Shown here in pieces: positions 23,001-36,300 of a stretch of 64,000 bases of DNA (within the stretch, counting starts at the first letter, position 1; every line of letters begins with the position of its first letter). The notes below the pieces were generated by a model. It was not told the DNA's origin, did not search any database, and worked only from the letters and a program-made list of their open reading frames with translations. This DNA comes from Sanderia malayensis. Its lineage: Eukaryota > Cnidaria > Scyphozoa > Semaeostomeae > Pelagiidae. The stretch is from NCBI GenBank assembly GCA_013076295.1, contig RQOL01000828.1, positions 5,773,840-5,837,839 of the forward strand, read 5' to 3'. The position numbers and the translations under genes are program-made.

Positions 23001-26000
23001 TGTTTATTGAAGTGAATGAGATTTTTAAATTTTTTTAAGTACTACCAACGTTCCTGGTCAGAGTTATGCCTCCGTCATATATTGCAGAGACTGACAAAAC
23101 AATTTCTATAAAAGTAACTGCAAAGTAAGTTTCTGCTCTCTTTAAGTATTGAATTTACCAAGGGGATAAATAGTAAAAAGTAACAAAGGTCTTTCAGGGC
23201 TTGTCTTTAAATGTAAATTTAATTTTAAAACCGGAATGAAATGGGTCGTTTTTTTACAGGTACAGCTATGGTAAGAATGTTTTGGGTAATATTCGGCTAA
23301 GGCTGAGTATTATAGATGGTGAAAGGAAGGAAATCATAATTGATGACCAGAGGACAATGGTAAGCATTTCCCATTTATTTTTTCAACAATATGATCAGTC
23401 AAGACTCTGTTACACTGTGCATGATAAATTAGATATTCCTCTAGAGATGCCACACCCTGTCGGTCAGATTGTAAATAGTTTTAAGAAGAGTTTTGTTCAA
23501 ATTTTGTGATGTGTCTTTTCTCTTTGCACTTTTTGGGTTGTGTCCTAGTCGCAGCTATTGCTAGTTATCTGGTAGTCAGGTCTTCTAGCATGAGGCTTCA
23601 CTGCGAGCATGGAAAATTTGATACAGTCATTAAAATGTCACATCCTATCCTCCCACGGATTTCAAATATTATTTTTCTTTGAAAGGAGCTTTCCTTCTCA
23701 GGCAGGCAATATTTTGTGATGGAAATGATTTGCAATCTTTCTTCAGTGAATTAGCTTTTATTTGTATTTTAGATGTCGTTACTTTTTTTCTCACGAGATA
23801 GGGCTAGGACATTTTTGGCAATGGCGTTTTAATTTGAATGTTTGCAGTTGATTTGACGATTCTGCTTTCTCTACACGTGATTTTCTGCCAGTGACCAATG
23901 CTTAATGCCGCCTTTACTTGTGCAGCATTTTCATTCATAATGTGCTTTGAAAAAGCATCGAAAAGAATGTCATGTTCATGTATAATTCCATCTTTTAAAC
24001 CGATTTGTTCAATGAAATAACGCCATTTATAAATTGCTTTTTAAACGAATCTGTGTCTTCTTGATGATAAACATTTGCGTTTCTTGTATCTGTTATTATT
24101 TCGCAATTAACATTCTGCTAATTCCTAACCTTGAAACTAACCACCAGTGCAGTTTTGCTGCCACAAGCATGCAAATCTAATTCGTGTTGACTAAGTAAAG
24201 TATTAGATAGTCGTTTTATTTTTGGCTTTTTTGAACCTGGAATATCTATTTCATTGCAGTGTGACGTGTCCTTTTCTGTTCCCAATAGCTATTATGCTGA
24301 TGTTTCGTGATGATTTTACGGTACTTTGTTTTAAGATATCTGGCGAAGAAGTATTCCTTATATCCGCTGATAAACTTCTTGCACCAAAAGAAATCCCAAG
24401 TTTTCCCATTGGTAGCAAACTAAAAATATTTGCAGCCGTGACTGAACGAGCAACAGGAACGAAGGAGTCTGCAACAGATATATCTACTGTCCTTGTCAAG
24501 AGCCCGTATACAATCAGTTTTACAAATACTGCAAAGTATTTCAGGCCTGCTTTGTCCTTTCGGGTACAGGTACGTTTGAGGCCAATGCATTTGATATAAT
24601 AAATTTCCAATCAACGGTTCAGTGTACTCTCTCACAGCTGCAACAAGAAGTGTATTTTGCCTAAACCGCAATTGTTCCCTGGGTTATTAATATAATTTTA
24701 TTGCAGGTTAGCGTGCGTTTCCCAAACAAAAAACCAGCAAAGGATGTAAAACTGCGATTCAGCGCAACAAATAGTGAACGACCTTTAGCAATGGGAGAAA
24801 GTTCATCAAACTTGGCCAACACAAATGAAAGGGGCGAAGCATTTTTTACATTAAACACGCCAAAAGACATAGTAGATGCCACGAGGATCAATGTGCTTGT
24901 AAGGAATATCTCTTTATTTTCTATCAATTTGGTATTCATATTAGAGTATGTTTAAGTATTATCAATGGACCAATCACTATTTTCTTACTGAAAAAGTAAT
25001 GACCTGGGCATGGTTGGGCTGAAGGGACATTTAACCCAGTTTTTGTGTCATCAAGAGACTCTGTATTTCCATTTTCTCAAATTTTCTCTAACACTTTTGG
25101 GGCAGGAGGGACAGAAAACCTTATAGACAGGGAAATATATTATTAAAAAATGTCATGAAAATCCGATGTATCACACGAAAGCTCTTTTGGTGTACTATCA
25201 ATTGGTGCTATTTTCAACTTGGTGTACATTTACATTTCATAAGATATGACTGAGTCTTCTTTAAAGGTGTGCAAATTTACGTAATAAACAATGTGATATT
25301 TCACTAAACCTTTTTGCAATGTCTTTGAAGTTTTACTGTATTGTTAAAAGTAAGTCAAGTAAAACAAAACATTTCCTCTTATATTTTCACCAGTTTATCG
25401 GGGATATTTTCCTTTCTATGATTACATTAGCTGTAAAGTAAAGAGTTTTACAAACTGTTTTGAATCCAAAGATACTATTCCACGCCAAAAAAACATGGAA
25501 TTCACGAAGGCTATTCCAAACATGTATCATTTAAACTATCTATAGGCAAGGCATCTTGCGTCGCTGGGGCATGTGTGCCTCTAGCTTAGTCCCCACTCAG
25601 TTTATGGTACCTCTGGGAATACAATTGTTGAAAATGATTTAAATTTTCGGTCTTTGTTACAGGATTTATATATTGTTCACTTGCCATTTGTCAGGTCAAG
25701 ACAGAAATGAATACTGTTGAAAATTCAGAGGCAAAGTTGACATTGGAACCATACATATCAGCCAAGAAGAATTATATTGTTGTTCGACCACCTGTTGTTG
25801 TCCCCAAAGTAGGCATTTCTTTATTTCTGTCCTTTGGTCTCATTCTTCCTTGTAAGTTTCGCAATCAGTGAAGTCGTTCACGATCTCCCAGTTCCGATAT
25901 AATTTCTGTTAGACTATTTCGATAGACTCTTCTATTAGCCATATAATTTCTCCCTGTGTTTTAGATTGGTTCTCGCACATCTATTAAAGTTTTAATTCCT

Positions 26001-27331
26001 TTCCACGGTGAAATAAATCAGTTGAATTATTTGGTGAGAAGCTAAAATTTGAAAGATTTCTTATATTGTTCTGCATTCTGGTTTTCTTTCAATACCAGTA
26101 GTTATAGGGAAGTTCAATTTCTTCGTAGTCTAACTTTCCTACTGGATCATTTTGTAAACGTTTAGGTGTCAGCTCGTGGTAGGATAGTGGACCAGGGAAC
26201 AGTGCAGAGAAATGTTGGCGTGGAAACATCATTTCCATTATCCATAACTGCTGACATGGCACCCAAATGTCGGATAGTTGTTTATTTCGAGCGACAAGGA
26301 GAAATAGCCGCTGATTCGGCCTTAATGGATATTGAAGATGGCTTCAATAATAAGGTTTCTTATATCTGCATTTTCCTAATTCTTTTTGACATGGGTTTTT
26401 GAAGGAAATATTGCGTCAGTAACAGAGTTCAAGAAGACACGTTTCTTGTGACTCCGTTTTATGCGTTCACACGAGTGGAAACTGAAATTGGTGTCGAGTG
26501 AAAACGGTGCACCCCACTTCAAGAGCGTTTTCATTTGAAAACGCAAAAGCGGATCGGAATGCACCGTTTTCAATCTTTTTCGTGTGATCGCAGTATCCGA
26601 AACGGATCAACATTAAAACGAAGTCAAATGAAAACTGTGTCGTGTGAACAGGGCTCAATTCTTGAGGATGGGAATGTTTCTTAAAAATTTTGCAATCGCT
26701 GTTTTAGTTTCTCACAAAGCAGATTCTTTTAACAACGTGTACCACTTCTTTATTTCATTTCTATTATTTAGATAAAGATAGAACCCAGGAAGATAGATGA
26801 TAGGGAGACAGATGAAACAGCTTTTCGTCCTGCTCTTGATTTTGTCTTAAGAGTTGAAAACCAAAAACAATCGTTGGTTGGGATTGTTGGTGTCGATCAA
26901 AGTGTTTACTACCTCCGAAACAAGAGCAGAATCACTCACGAGAAGGTATAAAGCTTTTTAGATTATTTATTGTTGTTACATTTCAACTGTCGTTATTGTG
27001 ATATCAGGTATCGAATTTCGTTCTCTTTATCCACCCCTATATATCATTCTGTAATATCACATGACCTGGGTGCAGCGGTCCAAAACAATGAGCAAGTTAG
27101 AAATCATTTTGGTCAGTCGGGGAAAATAATGTTATTAACAAATAGTAATGTCCCGTTATGAAATGCACGCGTTCAGAGAGAGCAGAAGATGACAACAGAA
27201 GCTGTTTGCACGCAGTAGAAATGTCATTACAATGTAGCACATACAGAAGAATTGCATAATAGAACAATAGAGTTTTATTGTTGTTCGTCTGTTGAAATGA
27301 TTAATTATCGAGTTAGAATTGTTTATTAAGG

Positions 27332-27385
<54 letters not shown>

Positions 27386-30300
27386 TTTTTTAGTTAATTT
27401 TAGTCAGTAAAGAAGCACCTAGGAATATATGCGAGAAATGGAGAATGAGTTATGTGAATGACAATGTGATGCAATAGAAACTAGCTGATTAATTTAATTG
27501 TAACACCATGTTTCCTGCAGCATTAAATACAGCATTAAATTTTACTGTAATTTTGTTTTAGGTGTTCAAGGATATTGGGAACTTTGATCTCGGTTGTGGT
27601 GTTGGATCTGGTAAAGACAACGGAGATGTTTTTCATGTAAGAAAGTCATTTATTATACTTGAAGCTACTTTTATGCTCGCCTTTCGTATTTACCTACAAA
27701 GCACATGTTAAACACCGATACTGTTTTTTGGTATGTATAATTTGTTTTACCAGGCAATAGACAATCGAGGTCACAATTTTTAACCAGCTGGGCGATTTCC
27801 AAGATTGTCTTTCTTCCAAGTATTTGTTGTACCCAGGACAATGACAATTTCATAGTTGACTTGGGGGGGGGGGGGCTCAGGGTACCAAAAGTGACATATT
27901 GATTTATTGCGGAAATGATAAGAAGAATACTTTAAAAGAAAGTATTCATTCAAGGTCCTCTTCTTTCCTTTAAAAAAGTCCGTGTCAAATGACCTCTTGG
28001 CAGAACGCTAGAAAGTTGTTAGGCCCAGTTAAAGCAATAATGAAACGGTTGGGAACAGACAAGGATTTCCAAGGTGTCTTATGCTTTAAATTTTGAAATT
28101 TGAGGTTTCGTTCAGTAATAATGCAACATTTACACTTATGGAGCAAATTGTTTCACCACCTGACTCAATCTTTGTTTAGCTTTAGAAAACGGCTTTTTGG
28201 GAGCACAGATCTTGTTTTAAAAACTTAAGTTTTTCAAAAATTTGTTTCGATTTGCTTCAGAAATCTTAACCTGTTCAAGCTAGCATAATTTTGTTATTTG
28301 AAGCAACCAATTGGAATATTAATGTCGAAATGGTTCTTCTTACATTCAAATTTTTGTTTTCGGTTCTAGAAAATATTTTAAAGAAAAATTAGCTTTGTAA
28401 TATACCCATGCTCAAAATGATAAACAAAGAGATATTTCCTACAACTACATTATTAATATAGAATAATGTGTCACAGTTAAAAATATGACTTTACTTGAAA
28501 TTAGATAAGTTTTGAGCGCACATCATTTATAGAGATTTTCAAATACTGTGTCATTGAAACCCCCGTTTCATATCTATATATAGTTAAGGGAATTTTTTCC
28601 TCGTACCTTAGGCCGCTTCTAGACGTGGTCTTTTTAGTCCGGTGCAGTGATTTTGAGATAGAATTGTAAATGTAATTTTCATCTTGGATTTACGATATGT
28701 TTTGATACTTGAACAATTGAAAAGCAACGGAGTTAGCTCAACACAAGTTCTTTATATCAAAAATCACCTTGTAAAGAGAGATTTCTTCGACTAATTAGAA
28801 CTCTTCCCATTCAGTGCTCCTGCACCACACAGCCAATTATATTACATTCTTTTCATGTTGAAGATTTTGTCGCCTTTTTGCAATGCTGTGTGCTGTTGTT
28901 GGTTTTTCCTGCTCATTGGCTTGCTTTGATGTTAGTGGATGTAGTTTCCACGGGTGTCTGAGATGAGCATTATTATTAAGTCATGATTTTCTCAAAACGT
29001 TGTCCGAATTGCTCACTTTGACAATAATTAACTGGAAAACTACAAAGTAGTTTCATATGCAATTTGTGCATGCTTGTAAGCACCTTAACATTTATCTATT
29101 TCACCTAAAACATCAACATGTCATTTTTGGATGCATAGGTCTTTAGTCAGATATCATGTGTAATTTTGTCTCTCTTCTAGACTGCTGGCCTCTTTGCTCT
29201 GTCAAGTACGCCACTTTTGACAAAAAAGAGAAATAGTAAATTTGTCTTTCTCAAGTTATAAAATATTTTGTTCTGTGCGTGTTAGCACGTTTTTGATTTT
29301 GTAAAACTGAATTCCCATAAATTAGTAATCATATGTTTTTCACCAGCCGTAATTTGCCCCGAATACAACCCAAGCAGGAAGCGAAGATCTGTTGCAAACA
29401 AAGCACGTGAGTTGATTTTGAAGCTACCCGAGCATTTTTGTTGTGGATATCTTTGTGACTTCTAAACGGAAATATATCACAAACCCTGTATCATAATAGA
29501 TTACCGGTCTTGTTTTTATAGGGAAGTATTTTTTAGGCTTATTCATGATTTCCCGGGCCAGCTAACTAAGCTAGATCTTGCCAATTCCCTATTCTTTACA
29601 CAAAAGTTTTCTCTCTCTTCGTATGGGAAAGCAGGCTGCAGTGCCGATATCACCGGACCACTGCGTCGATCGCTGCACCCGGGCTCGATGCTTTCCCATG
29701 TGAAACTGCATCCCGCTACCTGGTTGTATTGTATTGCAATGATTGTACTTGGAATTTCTCAAGTGACAAGCGAAACAGGATCTTCTCATATGCACACAAG
29801 TCAATTGACTGGATGTATGGAACACCTCCCATCTAAGGAATTGATAGGAAATGTAGTACTCAAACCTCTTTGCGCCAGTTAGGGATTTTTCGGCACTGAT
29901 GCTTAGCCAATGTTTCTCATAAAGTAAAATGTCTATACCAATATTATTACCCAAAAAGGTTACAGACTGTTTATTAAATTGCAGGTATTGACTCTGGTTA
30001 TCTGACTATTACTCCTTTTATTCAATTCTTAGTTAAAAGACGAATTTCATAATTAACTAATTTATTCTTTTACGTTTAGCTGCCTTGATTGGTAAATGCT
30101 GTAAGGGTAGATGTTGTGGTGCTGGTCTACGTAAGTTCCTGCACACACAAGATAAAAGAAGGACATGCAGATCCGTAAGGAATTATATTGTTCCATTCTG
30201 CTGGGAAGATTTCTACCAATGTTGCAGAAGAAATTTTGAAAGTAGGCCATTCATTCTATTTTTTATACTGCGGTGTATATTTTGTAGAACTCTATTTCAT

Positions 30301-33300
30301 CTGAGATTATTTGCTTGTCTGGCCATTTTTTTAGAAAGCATTAATTGGCTCGCCAAAGAATTAAAAGATTATTCTATTTTGGAATCCTAACAAAGCTTGA
30401 AACATTTAGATACTCAAAATTTCAACGAGAAATAGTTTGAGTACTGCTCCGAAAAATCTCTTATAAAAGAGGCTTCATATGGCTACATGCCAATGTATTG
30501 TAAACAACCTATTTTATTCTAGTTCGTGGGCGCACTATTGGAGGCGTGATAGACTGGATTCCGTCGCCAGATGAAATTGATAATGATGAAACTCAGGTGA
30601 CTATTCGTCAATCATTTCCTGAAACATGGATATGGAAAGACCAGTTGACTGGGTAAGACACAAATATGATCACGTTTGCAGAATATCTTCTTTGCGGTAG
30701 GCAACAAACGATTTCCCTTAATTTGACCAAGCTGGTAATTTCCAGCAATTCAATTCGATAAGGAAAGATAAAGAAATATTTCCCACTATCTAGCTATTTT
30801 CCATTCATACCAAGGCAGCAAAATTAAGTAGTATTTTGCCCTTCACCTTTCCTTACTGCTGACCATCTTAGTATGTTTTCGGATTGTATCTTCAATTATT
30901 ATTTCGGGAATGGACAATTTTGAGACTTTTAGCCATATTTCAAATTTACCATGGAGAGTGCAAATGCGTTGTCAGGCGACCAAAATTAAAGAGGTCTGAC
31001 TATGTCAAGTTTCGTTGCATTAGCACTTTAAGTTCGTTCCAATATAGGTAAATAGAAAAAATTGACAATTATAAATATTAAAAAATGGCTGATAACGAAA
31101 TCAGGACACTCTTGAGACGTTCTTATAAAAGAAACATATTTGATGGGAAGAATCAATATGATGAGGATTTGGTATGTGTAAAAGTCTACAGAGAAAGACA
31201 AAATTAAGGATTCGAAGAGGAAACAGCCAAAACAGCAAATAAAAAACAAGTAAAAATGCAACAAATAGTTGATAATTCCAAACGAATCTAATTAATAATC
31301 CCAGACGTTGCAGCATTGTATCATCATACTTGTTTTTGATTGGGTACCCATAATTTGTGATCAAATACCGGCTGGCTAAAAAACAATACCCACAGCGGTT
31401 ATTTGCAGACTTTACAGTCTTATTTTGTCTTCTCCTGAGCAGTCTTGTTTAAGGTCGCAGACTAACGTACAGTGCTGGCTGTTTTCTTGGCACACATTGT
31501 GGTAGAAGATGCATGTATGTGTATGGGTGATACGTTTACTTCGATGTACATTTCGAACTACAGTCAAATGATTCTTATTCGATTATTGTTGTTTCACAGC
31601 GACGCTGATAAAACAGAATTGAGATTTACTATTCCTGATACCATAACAACATGGGAAGTTTCCGCTCTTTCCATAAATAACGATAATGGATTTGGTCTTT
31701 CGAACGTCTTGCATCTTCAGAGTACACGGAATGTATTTATTCATGTAAAGATGCCGTACTCAGCTCAGCGACGGGAGCAAATTACAGTATATGCTGTGGT
31801 TTATAACTACTATGAAGTTAAAACTAGGGTAAGTCAACTGATACATCAATGTGTTGATATACAATAAAATCTGCATAGTTCGATCTCGTGTAATTCTAAC
31901 TTTGTCTAATTCGAACGAAATTCTCTGCCCCTTCAAGGATCACTAATAAACCATCTCTTATAGAACGAACCTCTATAATTCGAACTCTTTGTAATTCGAA
32001 CATTTTCACGCTTCCCAGAGTGTCCGAATTAGACAGAGTTGACTGTAATGCTGTCATCCCTGGTATTCTGTTGCTATTATATGCTGCAGTAAAATCCCAA
32101 TAACTCGAACCTCCGATGTACATTCTAACTCTCGATAACTCGAACCATTTTCATCTGTCCCTTGAAGGTTCAAGTTATCGTCATTTAACTGTATATGCAC
32201 ATTATATGCTTAAAGGGCTCTTTATCAACTTATTTTGCCAAGTGTATAAACATTATTTTTCAGACATAGGCAATCTTGCTTTTCGCTAGTATAATCAAGT
32301 ATCATCCTAATACATTCTCCCTTTTGCATTGTCCTTACAGGCAAATATATTTCTGAAAGGCCACAGTACATTTTGTTCTGTAGCAAAACCGGGAGAAAGG
32401 TCTTCAAGAATTTCCGTTGTCATTGACCCTAAGAGTGCTATTGCCATTCCCTTCGTTATTATCCCGCTAACAATCGGGACGATTCCAATTGAATTTCAAG
32501 CATTTACCACTGACATGTCAGACCGAATTATCAAGGAACTTCTTGTTGTTGTGAGTTTAATTTTAATTTTACTAAAACATTGAAAATAGCAACCAATAAC
32601 ATATCAAGGTCAATCAATATCTTATAACTTTTTTAAAGTGCAAAATGACTTATTCTAGCCTGAGGGAGTTCCAAAGGAAAGTGTTCACTCTATTACGCTT
32701 GACCCGCAAGGTATGTAATTGTGATTATTATTCTTGTAGTATCATTTAGAATAATCATGTATTGAGCAAGCATAATTCATGTTCTGTGATATTTTACTGT
32801 AGCGTTTCTTTATTTTTATTAAAAAGGCCGATTGGAAAGCAAGAATAAGAAGGAAGAAAACACAAAAGGTACGTCTTGTTTTTAAATTTTTTTCATTGAA
32901 TAAAACATTTGTGGGATTACAAATTACATATAACAAATACTTCCTAGTTACAATATCTATTATGTATAACAGTACCGTAATGCTTCCATTAAACGCCCCC
33001 TCGAATAAAGGCCCCCTATTTTAAACTTTTTTCAATAATCGCTCCCTGAAATAGACGCCCCTTGTAGAAGGGCGTGTATTCGTAATACACAGAACCGAAG
33101 TTGCTCTTACTTTTAACATCATCGGGGAAGGCGATGTTGATGATTACTCCGAACTAGATATTTAGATGTTTTTTAATTATGCTTCTGGAACCAGACTTAT
33201 TGAGTTGTTAATCAGAGTTTCACGCTAATTGCGAAGCTTTAGGTTCGGATGCGCTGATTCTGTATCTATATATATATTAATACAACATATATACAATATA

Positions 33301-36300
33301 TTTTGCCGATTGGGTAAATTGTTGTTGAGTAACGTGCCTTAATGTTCACACTTTCGTGACACACTTTTGGGGCTCCGTCCAGTCGACTATGACAACATGT
33401 CCACGGTATTAAAGTAGCTGAATGGTTGTTCGTGAATAATTTTATCATATGGCATCATAATGGGAACTCCTTTTTTCTTGTACTGAAGCAAAAATTGGCA
33501 TTGGTTTTCTCTCACGTGATGGACTCGGGTTTTTTACTTTAGCCCTATTTACACTACAAAAGCGTAAATAGTGTAGTGTAAGTGCTGTTCTGGGTTGAAA
33601 CTGGGTTAACAATAACACGCATGCATATCGGCGACTCGTCGTCGTCAAATTGAAATATGTCGGGCCTCTAGGGGGTATAACTGTCCAAATTTTGCTGAAT
33701 GTTTTCGTCCGACGATATTCCTATGAACATTGTCACCTCATCAGAGGTCAAAATCGATCTTCGAGCAATATTTTCTGAATCATACTTTCAATAAACTGAA
33801 ACATGACCGAAAACATTAGAACATGACTACTGAAAGAAATTAAAAACAGTATCGAGTGAAGAAAAAAGCCTTCCTTTGCTTGCCGCCTTTTCTTGAATTT
33901 TTTTCTTCCTTTCCATTATGATGTCATATTGGACTCGACCCAGTCCTAAAAGCGTGAAAATAACGAAATATGGACACTTTCACAGATAATAACTCGCGAG
34001 CTAGACGTCAGATTTATTATATAATTTTCAGATCCAAAGTCAGCGTACCGAAGTTTATTCAAGTAGAAAATAAAAGAGTCGTAGATGCGACAGTGCCCAT
34101 GTTGTATAAGCTGGAATGGTAAACATCACCTGCTGCAAATATTTCTTTTTTTAGTTAAAGGACGGAAAGGAAATCAACTTAATACATATGACCTGAAAAT
34201 TCCTGAGGATTTTGTCAAAGATTCGCAACTGGTTAAGGTCTATGTAACAGGTAAGACATAGTTCCTAAATTGTTTTCATTTACTCCTTTGAGGGGCTGCT
34301 TTTTTGAGAGAATGCAACATTAATATTGTTATAAGGCCTGGGTTAAATGTCGCCTCTTCTTATGCCCCAAATTTGATACAGTTAAGTTCACAGGTTTAAT
34401 ATTGCACTTAGGTCTTAGATGTAGCATCTATGTGCAGCTCAAACCTGATTTCCTTCTAGTTATTTTGTTCAGTCGGCAGGGTGTATATCATCATTTGCCC
34501 CATCACAATCATTCCTTCGTGAAATCAATAATTCCGCTTTGTAGTCGATCCTCATTGGTTTTTCTGATGAGTTCCTCTAAAGTATTCTCTTGACGGCTTC
34601 GACATTTCAGGACGTTGCTACTTTCTCTGACAGGCTATTCCAGTCTCTAACTACTCTGTGTGTGAAGCTATGTTTTTGCAAGTCTGATCTAGCTCTTCTG
34701 TAGATTAACTTTAACGAATGTCCTCTTGTTGATTTGTTTGTGTTTCGCTCTAAAAGCCCATTACGTCGTCCCCACAATTTTTGCTCAATATCTTAAAAAC
34801 ATTATATATATAGAGCGGCACCGGGGCCAAAAATGTGGCAGCTATATCGTGCAAATGTTACAGCGCCGCCTCGATTCCGTTTTGTGCCGGCGCGTCTTAG
34901 AGGCGTTGTTGTACTCTCGTTCTCTATGGAGATCAGTAAAAAGTCTCGTTTCCATGTTACTATCAGTCCGAGAAAGTTCCGGACTGAAAATTTACCACAC
35001 CTGAAAGAAAACACTAGGAAACAGACATTGTTATACAACACAATGGTGATAAAACCGAATTCCTCTTTCAACAAAATATTTAATAAAAATAATAAATGAA
35101 TGAAAGAACATTCTTTTAAAAAAGAATGTTCTTTCATTCATTCCCCAAGGCATCAATATGTGTTCTAAGATGAGGAGCCCATATCTGATTGACATATTCC
35201 AAGTGGGAGCGCAGCAAAGACCGAAAAGCGTGGGGAAGGCTTCTGTTTCTATATAATCAAATGTTTTTTTAATAATTGTCGTCGTACCATTTGCTTTGTT
35301 TATGTTAGCTTGCATGGGTTTTCAAATTTTAGCTCATTATCGAAGATAGCTCCAATGTCCTTCTCCTCATGAAACTTTTTCAGGTGAAACTCGTTGCTTG
35401 TGCCCATTGTGTACTGTAATTCACGCCCCGTGACGTTTCCTACTCGCATTTTTACACACTTGTTAGGATGAAGTATTCCGGGTCCGCAACAAGTGGTCGG
35501 TCGTTGATATACACTACAAATAGGAGTGGGCCTGGAACGCTCCCTTATAGGGGATGGCATCGAGGACCTCAGTCTCAGGTGATACACTGCCATTCACCAC
35601 CACCTTTTGTTTACGCCCAGCCAGAAAAGGATCTACCCAGCTGTAACAGGAGTTTGTGATTCCACAAGATTTCAGTTTCCACATCAGGTGCTTATGTGGT
35701 ACTGTGTTAAAAGCCTTCTGTAAGTCATAGTATATAACATTCAATGGACCACCTTCATCAATGCTCTCTGCCCAATCATCTAGTACTTCCAGCAGCTGAA
35801 ATTCCCCATAACGTTACACAGGATGCATGTGAAACTTACAGGCATATAATTTCTTGCTTCTTTTTTGTTTTCTTTTTGATAGATGGCAGTAATATTGCGT
35901 TTTTCCATTCTTTTGATAAAACACCAGTGACTCATTGAAATTAATGCTAAGTTGTTCTGCAATTACATCTTGCATTTCCCTAAATACCCCGGGGTGTAAA
36001 CCATAAAGACGCGTTTCACCATCTTCACTGTTAACAAGATATGTTATCCCGCCTCACTTTGTCATTTTGGATTTCACATTTCTTTGGATTTGACTTAACT
36101 TCTGGAGCTATCTTTTTCTCGTGATTACGGACTGACTTTTCGTCAGCCTGCTTACTTGGTTGCGTAGACGATGATACTCAACATACGTCTGTCCATTTCT
36201 AGTGCTGAGGTGTCTCTGCCAGGCCTTACGCTTCTTCTTTGTTCATAAAGCTTTTTGTCAAGGGGACTTCTGTTAGGCCTCTTCTTGAAACGAAAGTCCG

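Noticed and set aside
29589..29954. 121-codon minus-strand ORF in intron 20
   Set aside because: No family motifs, no splice or promoter signals; the opposite strand is also partly open.
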